From: Actinocatenispora rupis
GTDB lineage: Bacteria; Actinomycetota; Actinomycetes; Mycobacteriales; Micromonosporaceae
Direction of reading: 5' to 3'
Assembly (NCBI RefSeq): GCF_016861975.1
Contig: NZ_BOMB01000004.1
Span: 124,001 to 188,000, forward strand
Length of the DNA: 64,000 nucleotides
The notes below the pieces were generated by a model that saw only the letters and a list, made by a program, of their open reading frames with translations, searched no databases and had not been told where the DNA came from. Positions 32,742 through 41,687 of this stretch are shown here, piece by piece. The stretch's first letter is position 1; each line of letters begins with the position of its first letter. Both the position numbers and the translations under genes were made by a program.

Positions 32742-33881
32742 ATGAGACGAGCGGGTGCCGCCACGGGGCGTCTCCGGGAGGCGGGGCTGGTGGTGGGGGT
32801 CGCCGCGGCGGCGACACTCGCGGGCCTGATCGCGCCGGTCGACCGCACCCACCTCGACCCCCTCGGGTACGCGGTGCCGCTGGTGGGCGCGCTGTCGCTG
32901 CTGGCCCGGCGGCGCGTGCCGAACGTGGTGGTCGTGGTGACCACGGTCTGCGTCGCCGTCTACTACGACCTCGGCTACCCCGGGTACGGCGCGTCCCTGC
33001 CGCTGATCGTCGCCCTGTACACGGCGGTCCTGGCCGGGCACCGGCGGATCGCGCTGGTACCGCTGGCCGGGCTGCTGGTCGGCACCGTCACGCGGGTCGT
33101 GACCGGCAGCCCGCTGCGGGAGTCGTCGCAGAGCGCGTTCCTGCTCGCCGGGTGGCTGGTGGCCGCGGTGGCGATGGGCGCCGGCCATCGTCAGTGGCGG
33201 GCGTACGTGCGGCAGCTGGAGAAGCGCGCGCTCGACGCGGAACGTACCCGGGAGGAGGCGGCGCGTCGCCGCGCCGCCGAGGAACGCCTGCACATCGCCC
33301 GCGAACTGCACGACTCGCTGACCCACAGCATCTCGGTCATCACCATGCAGGCCGGCGTCGCCGTACACCTGGCGAACAAGCGCGGCGAGCCGGTACCCGA
33401 GGCGCTGACCGCGATCCAGGCCGCCGGCCGCGACGCCAACCGCGAACTGCGCGCCACGCTCGGCGTCCTGCGCGCCGAGTCCGACGACCCGGTCACCGGC
33501 GTCGACGCGCTGCCCGAACTCGTCGCCCGCTCCGCCACCGCCGGCATGCCCGCCACCCTCACCCGCTCCGGTACTCCGGTGGCGCTGCCGGCCGCCGTCG
33601 ACCGCGCCGCGTACCGGATCGTGCAGGAGGCGCTGACGAACGCCGGGCGGCACTCGGGCGCCGCGGCCGCCACCGTCGAGGTACGCCACCTGCCGGACGC
33701 GCTCGTCGTCGAGGTGTGCGACGACGGCGGCGCCACCCCGGACTCGCCGCCCGTACCGGGGATCGGGCTGCTCGGCATGCGCGAGCGGGTCACCGCGCTC
33801 GGCGGCACCCTCGACGCCGCGCCCCGCCCCGAAGGCGGCTTCCGGGTACGCGCCGAGCTGCCGCTGCGGGTCACCGCGTGA
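32742..33881 (+). CDS. NarL-type two-component sensor histidine kinase
   Basis: The 379-aa protein has an N-terminal membrane domain of about four or five helices (LVVGVAAAATLAGLI, VPLVGALSLLA, FLLAGWLVAAVAMGAG) and a coiled linker (RQLEKRALDAERTREEAARR). The HisKA_3 box is LHIARELHDSLTHSISVITM with His190. The HATPase_c part contains IVQEALTNAGRHSG and VPGIGLLGMRERVTALGG. It senses at or in the membrane; no extracellular loop of size is seen. The next gene is its response regulator, overlapping by 4 nt. Confidence 0.92.
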   Translation: MRRAGAATGRLREAGLVVGVAAAATLAGLIAPVDRTHLDPLGYAVPLVGALSLLARRRVPNVVVVVTTVCVAVYYDLGYPGYGASLPLIVALYTAVLAGHRRIALVPLAGLLVGTVTRVVTGSPLRESSQSAFLLAGWLVAAVAMGAGHRQWRAYVRQLEKRALDAERTREEAARRRAAEERLHIARELHDSLTHSISVITMQAGVAVHLANKRGEPVPEALTAIQAAGRDANRELRATLGVLRAESDDPVTGVDALPELVARSATAGMPATLTRSGTPVALPAAVDRAAYRIVQEALTNAGRHSGAAAATVEVRHLPDALVVEVCDDGGATPDSPPVPGIGLLGMRERVTALGGTLDAAPRPEGGFRVRAELPLRVTA

Positions 33882-34543
33882 TCCGGGTACTGCTGGTCGA
33901 CGACCAGGCGCTGATCCGCGGCGGGCTGCGCGCGCTGCTGTCCGCCGAGTCCGACATCGAGGTCGTGGCGGAGGCCGCCGACGGCCGTGCCGGTGTCGCG
34001 CTCGCCGCCGAGCACCGGCCCGACGTCGCGCTGCTCGACGTCCAGATGCCGGTCATGGACGGGATCGAGGCCACCCGCCGGATCGTCGCCGACCCGAGCC
34101 TCGCCGACGTGCACGTCGTGATCCTGACCAACTACGGCCTCGACGAGTACGTGTTCACGGCGCTGCGCGCCGGCGCGAGCGGCTTCCTGCTCAAGGACAC
34201 CGAACCCGCCGACCTGATCACCGCGGTACGGGTCGCGGCCCGCGGCGACGCGCTGCTGTCCCCCGCCGTCACCCGCCGGCTCATCGCCGAGTTCGTGGCG
34301 CGGCCGGCGGAGATGCTGCCCCCGGCCGGGCTCGACGTCCTCACCAACCGGGAACGCGAGGTCGTCGAACTCGTCGCGTACGGGCTGAGCAACGACGAGA
34401 TCGCCGCGCGCATGGTGATCAGCCCGGCGACCGCCAAGACGCACGTCAGCCGCGCCATGACCAAGCTCGGCGCCCGCGACCGCGCCCAGCTCGTCGTCGT
34501 CGCCTACCGCACCGGCCTCGTCACCGCGTCCCCACCTCGCTGA
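33878..34543 (+). CDS. NarL/FixJ-type response regulator
   Basis: The 221-aa protein begins at GTG overlapping the kinase stop. The receiver domain has the acidic pocket (VLLVDDQALIRGG), phosphoacceptor Asp54 in VALLDVQMPVMDG, Thr/Ser in ILTNYG and Lys in FLLKDTEP. The LuxR-type HTH is LTNREREVVELVAYGLSN, then DEIAARMVISPATAKTHVSR. It should bind DNA when phosphorylated by the partner kinase. Targets are unknown; neither the divergent DDN gene nor the downstream remnant is obviously linked. Confidence 0.93.
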   Translation: MIRVLLVDDQALIRGGLRALLSAESDIEVVAEAADGRAGVALAAEHRPDVALLDVQMPVMDGIEATRRIVADPSLADVHVVILTNYGLDEYVFTALRAGASGFLLKDTEPADLITAVRVAARGDALLSPAVTRRLIAEFVARPAEMLPPAGLDVLTNREREVVELVAYGLSNDEIAARMVISPATAKTHVSRAMTKLGARDRAQLVVVAYRTGLVTASPPR

Positions 34544-34576
34544 CCCGGAAACGGTGCGGTTGAGCCGATCCGCGAC

Positions 34577-34810
34577 TCACACGTCCCGGCCGTACTGGAG
34601 TTCGGTGCCGCAGGCGCGGTAGCCGAGCCAGGTGAGATCGAGCCGGGAGTACCGGAGGTCGCGGGTGTGGGTGCGGCCGCGCCGCTCGTACCACCGGACG
34701 CTGCCCGGGTCGTCGACGGCGCGGCCGCGGAGCCGCTCCGCGCCGCGGTCGCGCAGGTGCGCCAGGATCGCGTCGTACAGCCGGTTTCCGCCGTACGGCG
34801 TGCCCGCGGC
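34577..34810 (-). pseudogene. C-terminal remnant of a GNAT acetyltransferase
   Basis: The frame ending at 34577 encodes NRLYDAILAHLRDRGAERLR and SVRWYERRGRTHTRDLRYSR, the second half of a GNAT domain (motif A exit, motif B and the C-terminal strand). The acetyl-CoA loop before it (TPYGGNRLY) is degenerate, and no N-terminal half can be found upstream in any frame. The gene is therefore 5'-truncated. Confidence 0.6.
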
Positions 34811-35263
34811 CCCGGTGTCCGGTACACGCCGGCCCGGATGCGTTGCGGCGCACCGCGGTCCCGCGGGCGACGGCGCCCACCGGCACCGCGGCGTTCGTAC
34901 CCAGGGGCGGGAAAGGCAGGCGCTGCAACGGTCTCCGCCCTGCCGCGCGGGATGTCGCAAACTCCCGTCCTGTCATCCCTGATTCCCCGCCGCGGGCCGG
35001 ACAGCCGGCCTAGTCTTCGTGGGGAGGCAAGGTGGGCCCCGGCGGTGGGAGCCGTGGTGTCGGCGTGTGACGGCACGTCGACGGTTCCGGGCGCCGTCGT
35101 GACTCGCCCGTGGCCGCGCACCGGCGCGGTCGCCAAGTTCCTTGTGTACCAAGCGATGCGGGCCGCGCGCGGCGGTCGGGCCGGCATCGGAACCGGGCGA
35201 CGAGCAGGTGGCCCGGGCGCAACGGCACCGTTCCGCGATGCGACGGCGGAAAGGGAACGGACA
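34811..35263. other. Gene-free stretch upstream of the GH15 operon
   Basis: About 450 bp contain no defensible gene. They should hold the promoter of the downstream four-gene operon. I cannot single out a convincing -35/-10 pair. Confidence 0.4.
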
Positions 35264-37099
35264 ATGCTTGATCCCGATCCACCGTTCCGGCGGATCCGGC
35301 GCCACGACGGCTACCTGCCGTTGACGGACCTCGGCCTGATCGGCGACGGTGCGACGGCGGCGCTGGTGGGGCTGGACGGGTCCATCCCGTGGATGTGCCT
35401 GCCGCGCTTCGATTCCCCGCCGCTGTTCTGCGGGCTGCTCGACCAGGCCGACGGCGGCGCGTTCACCGTCGCGCCCGAGGGCGCGGTCGAGGCCCGCCAG
35501 CGGTACGAGCCGGACACCGCGGTCCTGGTGACCGAGCTGGCGAGTACGACCGGGAAGGTGCGGGTCACCGACGCGCTGGCGTTGCGGTCCGGCGCGGACC
35601 TCACCGACGACGCCCCGGCCCAGCGCGCCGAACTCGTCCGTTCCGCCGTCGTACTCGACGGGGACGTGCGGCTGCGCGTGGACGTCCGCCCGCACGGCGG
35701 GGTGCACGTGCGCGCGCTGTTCAGCGGGCTCGAACTCCAGGTGCCCGGCCGGCCGGACCTGCGCCTGCACCTGCGGTCGAGCCGGCCGCTCGACGGGCCG
35801 ACCACCACGTACGACCTGCGCCGGGGGGACCGGGTGGACCTGGTGTTGTCGTGGCGGCGGCAGCACCGGCACCACCGGTTCGACGCGACGACGCTGCTGC
35901 GCGACACGGCCGACGCGTGGCGCCGGTGGATGCGGCGCTGCACGTACGAGGGGCCGGAGGAGGCGCTGGTCCGGCGCTCCGCGATCACCCTGAAGCTCTG
36001 CGACGACTGGGTGAACGGCTCGGTCGTGGCGGCGCCGACGTCGTCGCTGCCGGCACCGATCGGCGGCGTACGCAACTGGGACTACCGGTACGTGTGGATC
36101 CGGGACGCCGCGTTCGCCGTGTTCGCGATGCGCCGGATCGGGTTCGGCGACGAGGCCGACGCGTTCCTCGGCTGGGTGCTCGACGCGTTCGAGCGGAGCC
36201 GCACCCCGCGCATCATGTACGACCTCGACGGTGGCCGGGTGCCCGACGAGGTCCAGGACGCCGCGCTCGCCGGATACCGGAACTCCGCCCCCGTACGGTG
36301 GGGCAACGGCGCGGCCGACCAGCGCCAGCACGACGTGTACGGCGAGGTCCTGGACTGTGCCGACCAGTGGCTGCGCGCCGGCGGCGACCTGGAGCCGGGG
36401 CTCTGGGCCGGCCTGGCCGGGCTCGCCGACACGGCACGGCACGCGTGGCGGCAACCCGACCAGGGCATCTGGGAGGTACGCAGCGAGGGCCGCGTCTTCA
36501 CGTACTCGGCGGCGATGTGTCAGGTGGCGCTGGACCGCGCCGCGGCCATCGGCGAACGGCTGCACCTGTCCGGGCCGGTCGACACCTGGCGCGCCGCCGC
36601 GGACAAGCTGCGCCAGTCGATCCTCGACCAGGCGTGGGACGAGGACGCGCGCACCCTCCGCGAACACCTCGACGGTACGGGTGGCCTGGACGCGAGCCTG
36701 CTCGCGCTGCCGCCGAGGCTGGTCGTACCCGCCGACCATCCGCGGATGATCGCCACCACCGCGGCCGTCGCCGACCGCCTGTCCGCCGGCAACGGCCTGC
36801 TCTACCGGTACCTGCACGACGAGTCGACGGACGGGCTGCCCGGTGACGAGGGCGCGTTCCTGCTGTGCAGCTTCTGGTTGGTGGACAACCTCACCGGCCA
36901 GGGCCGGATCGAGGAGGCCGAGCAGCTGTACGCGTCGCTCTGCGCCCGGGCGAGCCCGCTCGGGCTGCTGTCCGAGCAGGTCCATCCGACGACCGGCGAG
37001 TTCATGGGCAACTTTCCGCAGGCGTTCAGCCACATCGGCGTGATCGCCAGTGGCGTGAACCTCGCGCGGGCGAGGCAACGGAGAGCGGGGACCAGATGA
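35264..37099 (+). CDS. Glycoside hydrolase family 15 (glucoamylase/trehalase-like)
   Basis: The 611-aa intracellular protein has an N-terminal beta-sandwich (LPLTDLGLIGDGATAALVGL, then DGSIPWMCLPRFDSPPLFCG) and an (alpha/alpha)6 barrel. Family motifs include the substrate loop GGVRNWDYRYVWIRDAAF (Asn271-Trp272-Asp273), RQHDVYGEVLDC, a DEGAFLLCSFWLVDNL block with the catalytic acid, and LSEQVHPTTGEFMGNFPQAF near the end. It releases glucose from alpha-glucans or trehalose. There is no signal peptide, so its substrate is internal. ATG 35264 is the start. Its stop overlaps the next gene's ATG, and it leads a sugar-oxidation operon. Confidence 0.92.
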   Translation: MLDPDPPFRRIRRHDGYLPLTDLGLIGDGATAALVGLDGSIPWMCLPRFDSPPLFCGLLDQADGGAFTVAPEGAVEARQRYEPDTAVLVTELASTTGKVRVTDALALRSGADLTDDAPAQRAELVRSAVVLDGDVRLRVDVRPHGGVHVRALFSGLELQVPGRPDLRLHLRSSRPLDGPTTTYDLRRGDRVDLVLSWRRQHRHHRFDATTLLRDTADAWRRWMRRCTYEGPEEALVRRSAITLKLCDDWVNGSVVAAPTSSLPAPIGGVRNWDYRYVWIRDAAFAVFAMRRIGFGDEADAFLGWVLDAFERSRTPRIMYDLDGGRVPDEVQDAALAGYRNSAPVRWGNGAADQRQHDVYGEVLDCADQWLRAGGDLEPGLWAGLAGLADTARHAWRQPDQGIWEVRSEGRVFTYSAAMCQVALDRAAAIGERLHLSGPVDTWRAAADKLRQSILDQAWDEDARTLREHLDGTGGLDASLLALPPRLVVPADHPRMIATTAAVADRLSAGNGLLYRYLHDESTDGLPGDEGAFLLCSFWLVDNLTGQGRIEEAEQLYASLCARASPLGLLSEQVHPTTGEFMGNFPQAFSHIGVIASGVNLARARQRRAGTR

Positions 37100-38475
37100 T
37101 CGACCGACTTGCCATCGTGGGGGCGACCGGCGACCTCACCGCCCGCTACCTCCTGCCGGGACTGGCCGCCCTGTACGCGGCGGGTCAGCTCGGCGACGAC
37201 TTCGAGCTGGTGTGCACCGACCGCAAGGACTGGGACACCGACACGTACCGGTCGTGGGCGGGCGCGCAGCTCGACCGGCTCGGCAGTACGTGGCCGGAGC
37301 ACGCCCGCAAGCAGGTGGTGTCGGCGGCCCGGTTCCAGCAGTGCGACATCACCGACGTCGCCGCGGTGAAGGCCCTCGTCGGCGGTACGGCACCGCTGGC
37401 GGTGTACCTCGCGCTCCCGCCGGCCGTGTTCGCGCCCGCGGTGTCCACATTGGAGCGTGCCGTACTCCCGTCGGGCAGCCGGATCGTCCTGGAGAAGCCG
37501 TTCGGTGAGGACCTGGACAGCGCGGTACGGCTGAACCGGCTGCTGGCCGAGGTCGTACCCGAGGAGGCGGTGTTCCGGGTCGACCACTTCCTGGCCATGT
37601 CGACGGTGGAGAACATCCTCGGCAGCCGGCTCGCCAACCGCGTCCTGGAGGTCATCTGGAACAGCGCGAACATCGCGGCCGTCGACATCGTCTGGGACGA
37701 ACGCCTCACGCTGGAGGACCGCGCCGGCTACTACGACGGCACCGGCGCGCTCAAGGACATGCTGCAGAACCACCTGCTCCAGATCCTGTGCCTGGTGGCG
37801 ATGGAGCCGCCGGTCAGCCTCGGCGAACGCGACCTGCGCGACCGCAAGATGGACATGCTGCGCTCGATCCGGCCGTTCACCGACGCCGACGTCGCCCAGC
37901 GCAGCCGGCGCGCCCGGTACCTCGCCGGCCGGATCGGCGACCGCACCGTGCCCGCGTACGTCGACGAGAACGGTGTCGATCCGACGCGGCGCACCGAGAC
38001 CTTCGCCGAGATCGAGCTGGAACTCGACAACTGGCGGTGGGCCGGCACGCCGTTCCGGTTGCGTACCGGGAAGGCGTTGGGGCGGGACCGGATGGAGGTG
38101 GCCGTACGGTTCCGCGACGTCCCGCACATGCCGTTCGGTCACGCCGGCGAGATCCTGCCCAACGTGCTGCGCTTCGGTCTCGTACCGGAGACGCTGAGCC
38201 TGGACCTGATCGGCAACGGGCCGCAGGCGTTCTCGTTCGCGCCGCTGCGGCTCGCCGCGCAGATGCCGCCGCCCGACCTCCCGCCGTACGGGCGGCTGCT
38301 GCAGGAGGTACTCACCGGCAACGCCGCGCTGTCCATCCGCGGTGACGAGGCGGAGCAGGCGTGGCGCGTGGTCGAACCCGTACTGGCGGCGTGGGACGAG
38401 GGGCGCGTCCCGCTGGAGGAGTACCCGGCCGGGTCGGACGGGCCCGCACCCCGGCGCCGGCCGGACCCGGACTGA
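37096..38475 (+). CDS. Glucose-6-phosphate dehydrogenase-like protein with altered substrate motif
   Basis: The 459-aa protein has the Zwf fold: NAD(P) loop VGATGDLTARYLLPGLAALY, IVLEKPFGEDLDSAVRLNRL, ALKDMLQNHLLQILCLVAM and GRDRMEVAVRF. In true G6PDH the signature is DHYLGKE, whose Lys and His contact glucose 6-phosphate. Here it reads DHFLAMSTVENIL (Asp163, His164), so the lysine is replaced by methionine. The substrate may therefore be a non-phosphorylated or different aldose (inference). The gene lies between a glucosidase and a sugar-acid dehydratase, which supports oxidation of a free sugar to a lactone. Length is slightly short for Zwf. Confidence 0.85.
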   Translation: MIDRLAIVGATGDLTARYLLPGLAALYAAGQLGDDFELVCTDRKDWDTDTYRSWAGAQLDRLGSTWPEHARKQVVSAARFQQCDITDVAAVKALVGGTAPLAVYLALPPAVFAPAVSTLERAVLPSGSRIVLEKPFGEDLDSAVRLNRLLAEVVPEEAVFRVDHFLAMSTVENILGSRLANRVLEVIWNSANIAAVDIVWDERLTLEDRAGYYDGTGALKDMLQNHLLQILCLVAMEPPVSLGERDLRDRKMDMLRSIRPFTDADVAQRSRRARYLAGRIGDRTVPAYVDENGVDPTRRTETFAEIELELDNWRWAGTPFRLRTGKALGRDRMEVAVRFRDVPHMPFGHAGEILPNVLRFGLVPETLSLDLIGNGPQAFSFAPLRLAAQMPPPDLPPYGRLLQEVLTGNAALSIRGDEAEQAWRVVEPVLAAWDEGRVPLEEYPAGSDGPAPRRRPDPD

Positions 38476-38529
38476 CCGAGCCCGACGGACCGGCCGAAGG
38501 CAAGGGGCGCAACAGAAAGGCGAGAGGCG

Positions 38530-40269
38530 ATGGACCGGGACCGACCGCAGCTCCGGAGCCAGCGGCTGCGCCTGGTGAACCACCAGGGCGACGCGCTGCG
38601 CCTCGGCATGAACTGGACCGAGGAGGATCTCGGCAAGCCGCAGGTCCTCGTCGACTCCGCGTACGGGATGGGCCACCCCGGCACGTTCCACTTCCGGGAA
38701 CTCATCGAGGAGGTCAGCAACGGCGTGTACGAGTCCGGCGGCAAGCCGGGGGTGTTCGCGGTCAGCGACATCTGCGACGGCGTCGTCCAGGCCACCAGCG
38801 GCATGAGCTACTCGCTGATCTCGCGCGACATCATGGCCGCGATGGTGGAGATCCACGCCCTCGGGCACCCGCACGACGGCATGGTCCTCATCTCCGGCAA
38901 CGACAAGTCGGTCCCCGCGCACCTGCTTGCCATCGCCCGCTGCAAGCTCCCGGCCATCCACCTGCCGGGCGGTACCCAGCTCAACGCGCCCGACTACGTC
39001 ACCTCGAACAAGATGTGGGAGATGGGCGCCGCGGTCGAACGCGGCGAACTGCCCCGCGAGGACCTGGAGAGCGCGCAACGCGGCGCCTGCCCCACGTGCG
39101 GCGCCTGCCAGTTCATGGGCAGCGCGAGTACCGGGCAGGTGTTGGCGGAGGCGCTCGGGTTGGCACTGCCCGGATCCGCGCTCGTCCCCGCGCCCCTGAC
39201 CAAGCTCCTCCGGTACGCCCGCGCAACCGGCAAGCAGCTCGTCGACATGATCGAGCGCGACCTGACGCCGCAACGGATCCTGACCCGCGAGGCGTTCGAG
39301 AACGCGATCGTGCTGCACGCGGCCATCGGCGGATCCACCAACGCGCTGCTGCACCTGCCCGTCATCGCGCGGGAGGCGGGCGTGGACATCGGGATCGACG
39401 ACTTCGACCGCATCCACCGCCGCGTACCGGTGCTGGCCAACGTCAAGACCACCGGCCGCTACCCCGTCGAGTACTTCTGGTACGCGGGCGGGGTGCCGGC
39501 CGTGATGCTGGAACTGCGCGAGATGCTGCACCTGGACTGCCTGACCGTCACCGGCAAGACGCTCGGCGAGAACCTGGACGAGATCGAGCGCGACCCGTTC
39601 TTCTTCGCCGAACGGTTGGGATACCTCAACAACTTCCGGATCGACAAGGAGGAGATCATCCGGCCGCGGTCCGAACCGTTCGCCACCGACGGCGGACTTG
39701 CCATCCTGTACGGCAACCTCGCACCCGAGGGCGCGATGATCAAGACCTTCTCGGTACCCGAACAGATGCACGTGCACACCGGACCGGCCCGGGTGTTCGA
39801 CTTCGAGGACGAGGCGATCCACGCGCTGCTCCAGCGCCAGATCTCGCCCGGCGACGTGCTCGTCATCCGGTACGAGGGCCCGCGCGCCAACGGCATGCCC
39901 GAGATGTACTACGCCGCCGCGATCCTGTCGTCCGACCGCGTCCTCAACACCACCACCGCGATCGTCACCGACGGCCGGTACTCCGGCGCCATGCGCGGAC
40001 CGTGCATCGGCCACGTGGCGCCCGAAGCACTCGACGGCGGCCCCATCGCGCTGGTGGAGGAGGGCGACCTCGTCTCCATCGACGTACCGGAACGCCGGCT
40101 GGACATCGTCGGCGTCAAGGGCGAACACCGCCCACCGGACGAGATCGACGCCGTACTCACGCAGCGACGCGGCATCTGGCGGCCGCAGGCATCGCGCCAC
40201 GACACCGGAATCCTCTCCCTGTACTCGCGGGTCGCCCGCAGCAGCAGCGACGGAGCCTCCATCACGTAG
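38530..40269 (+). CDS. IlvD/Edd-family dehydratase, probably for a sugar acid
   Basis: The 579-aa Fe-S dehydratase spans the whole family. It has LGMNWTEEDLGKPQVLVDSA, Cys82 in VSDICDGVV, and GMVLISGNDKSVPAHLLAIA. The cluster region is GACPTCGACQFMGSASTG with Cys187, Cys190 and Cys193. Late motifs are EGAMIKTFSVPEQM, RYEGPRANGMPEMY and TDGRYSGAMRGPCIGHVAPE. The CPTCGAC pattern resembles aldonate dehydratases more than biosynthetic IlvD (inference). It would convert an aldonate to a 2-keto-3-deoxy acid. It follows the dehydrogenase gene by 54 bp. Confidence 0.85.
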   Translation: MDRDRPQLRSQRLRLVNHQGDALRLGMNWTEEDLGKPQVLVDSAYGMGHPGTFHFRELIEEVSNGVYESGGKPGVFAVSDICDGVVQATSGMSYSLISRDIMAAMVEIHALGHPHDGMVLISGNDKSVPAHLLAIARCKLPAIHLPGGTQLNAPDYVTSNKMWEMGAAVERGELPREDLESAQRGACPTCGACQFMGSASTGQVLAEALGLALPGSALVPAPLTKLLRYARATGKQLVDMIERDLTPQRILTREAFENAIVLHAAIGGSTNALLHLPVIAREAGVDIGIDDFDRIHRRVPVLANVKTTGRYPVEYFWYAGGVPAVMLELREMLHLDCLTVTGKTLGENLDEIERDPFFFAERLGYLNNFRIDKEEIIRPRSEPFATDGGLAILYGNLAPEGAMIKTFSVPEQMHVHTGPARVFDFEDEAIHALLQRQISPGDVLVIRYEGPRANGMPEMYYAAAILSSDRVLNTTTAIVTDGRYSGAMRGPCIGHVAPEALDGGPIALVEEGDLVSIDVPERRLDIVGVKGEHRPPDEIDAVLTQRRGIWRPQASRHDTGILSLYSRVARSSSDGASIT

Positions 40270-40308
40270 CCGCATCCACCGCCGTCCTCGTCGGGAAGGT
40301 GATCGAGA

Positions 40309-41325
40309 ATGACGCAGCACAACGGGTACACGGTCGTCATCGCCGACTCCGACTTCGGCGACGCCGACATCGAACGCGCGATCGTCGAGGGCGCCGGGCA
40401 CCGGCTGGTCGCCGCGGACTGCCGTACCGAGGACGACGTGATCGCCGCCGCGCGCGACGCCGACGCCGTCCTCGCGCAGTACGCGACGGTCGGGTCACGT
40501 GCCATCGACGCGTTCACCCGCTGCAAGGTCATCGCCCGGTACGGCACCGGTACCGACATCGTCGACGTGGATGCCGCCACCCGCAACGGAATCCTGGTCA
40601 CCAACGTCCCCAACGACTGGTGCCAGAACGAGGTCGCCGACCACGCGATGGCGCTGCTGCTCGCCGCCGTACGCAAGGTCTGCACGTACCACGGCGCCAC
40701 CCGCACCGGCACGTGGCGGTGGCAGACCGGCGAACCGATCCACCGCATGCAGGGCCGTACTCTCGGGCTGTTGTCGTTCGGCGCGATCGCCCAGTCCATC
40801 GCCGCGCGGGCGCACGCGTTCGGGATGCACGTCGTCGCGCACGACCCGTACATGCCGGGCGACGACGTGATCGCGCACGGCGCCATGCCCGTGACGTTCG
40901 ACGAGCTGATCGAGGAGTCCGACTACCTGGTGATCCAGGCGCCGCTCACCAAGGAGACGCACCACCGCATCGGCGCGGCCGAACTCCGCCGGATGAAGCC
41001 CACCACGATCCTCGTCAACACCGCCCGCGGCCCCATCGTCCGCGACGACGCGCTGTACCAGGCGCTCACGGAAGGCTGGATCGCCGGCGCCGGGCTCGAC
41101 GACATCGAGGAGGAACCGGCCAAGGTACGCGACTGGCGGCCCACCAACCCGCTGTTCGGCCTGGACAACGTCCTCATCACCCCGCACGCCGCCTACTACT
41201 CCGAGGAGGCGATCCGCACCGTCCGGGACTTCGCCGCGCACGAGGTCGTCCGGGTACTCGGCGGGCAGCCGCCGCTCTCCCCCGTCAACGCCGCCCAACT
41301 CGCCAGCATCCACCTGCACCACTGA
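40309..41325 (+). CDS. CtBP-like D-isomer-specific 2-hydroxyacid dehydrogenase
   Basis: The 338-aa protein has both 2-hacid_dh domains. The catalytic Arg is in ILVNTARGPIV, Glu in GAGLDDIEEEP and His in ITPHAAYYSEEA. The NAD fingerprint TLGLLSFGAIAQSIAARA deviates from GxGxxG (S-F-G-A-I-A). Overall it is closest in style to the C-terminal-binding-protein-like group. In this operon it could reduce a 2-keto(-3-deoxy) sugar acid or oxidise a hydroxy acid (inference). It is the last gene of the operon; accessory DNA follows. Confidence 0.88.
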   Translation: MTQHNGYTVVIADSDFGDADIERAIVEGAGHRLVAADCRTEDDVIAAARDADAVLAQYATVGSRAIDAFTRCKVIARYGTGTDIVDVDAATRNGILVTNVPNDWCQNEVADHAMALLLAAVRKVCTYHGATRTGTWRWQTGEPIHRMQGRTLGLLSFGAIAQSIAARAHAFGMHVVAHDPYMPGDDVIAHGAMPVTFDELIEESDYLVIQAPLTKETHHRIGAAELRRMKPTTILVNTARGPIVRDDALYQALTEGWIAGAGLDDIEEEPAKVRDWRPTNPLFGLDNVLITPHAAYYSEEAIRTVRDFAAHEVVRVLGGQPPLSPVNAAQLASIHLHH

Positions 41326-41356
41326 GTACGCCCGGCCTCCCCGTCTGGTCAGCCCG

Positions 41357-41480
41357 ATGTACGCGCAGCCCGCACCGAGCTTCGGGATCTCCGAGTCGTG
41401 CTTGTCCAACTGGCTGCGTACCGCGGACGTGGAAGACGGCCAACGTCCCGGGCGTGACCCGCGCGATCGGCAACCCCGAC
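41357..41480 (+). mobile_element. IS3-family transposase OrfA remnant
   Basis: From 41357 one frame reads APSFGISESCLSNWLRTADV then EDG, matching the helix-turn-helix of IS3-type OrfA proteins in actinomycetes (…FGISES.L.NWL..AD.EDG…). The family continuation (VPGVTRA) appears only in the next frame, showing a one-base shift near 41440. Neither the leucine-zipper end of OrfA nor any OrfB is present. It is a short dead fragment marking a former insertion. Confidence 0.6.
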
Positions 41481-41687
41481 ACACGACGGCTTCTCGACGC
41501 TCTCGACCAGGCCACCGGCGACGCTGAGCCACGCCGGCTGAGATCGCGGCAGCAGGTCCGCCGGCATCGTCGGCAGAAACCGTGACAGATACCCCTGGCA
41601 TGTCATGGAATCTGTCGGCAATCCACGTCGACACACCGCAGCTCCCAGCGGAACGACTTCTGAAGGATGCGATGGGGAGGGGCCGCC

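Noticed and set aside
36802-40401. Long open frame on the minus strand (about 1200 codons) across the GH15-dehydrogenase-dehydratase operon
   Set aside because: It is the antisense shadow of strong GC3-biased genes; its residues are His/Arg/Val/Gly-rich with no domain pattern.
38361-41585. Long plus-strand frame overlapping the dehydratase in another frame
   Set aside because: Composition is Arg/Pro/His repeats; the overlapping IlvD/Edd frame has all catalytic motifs.
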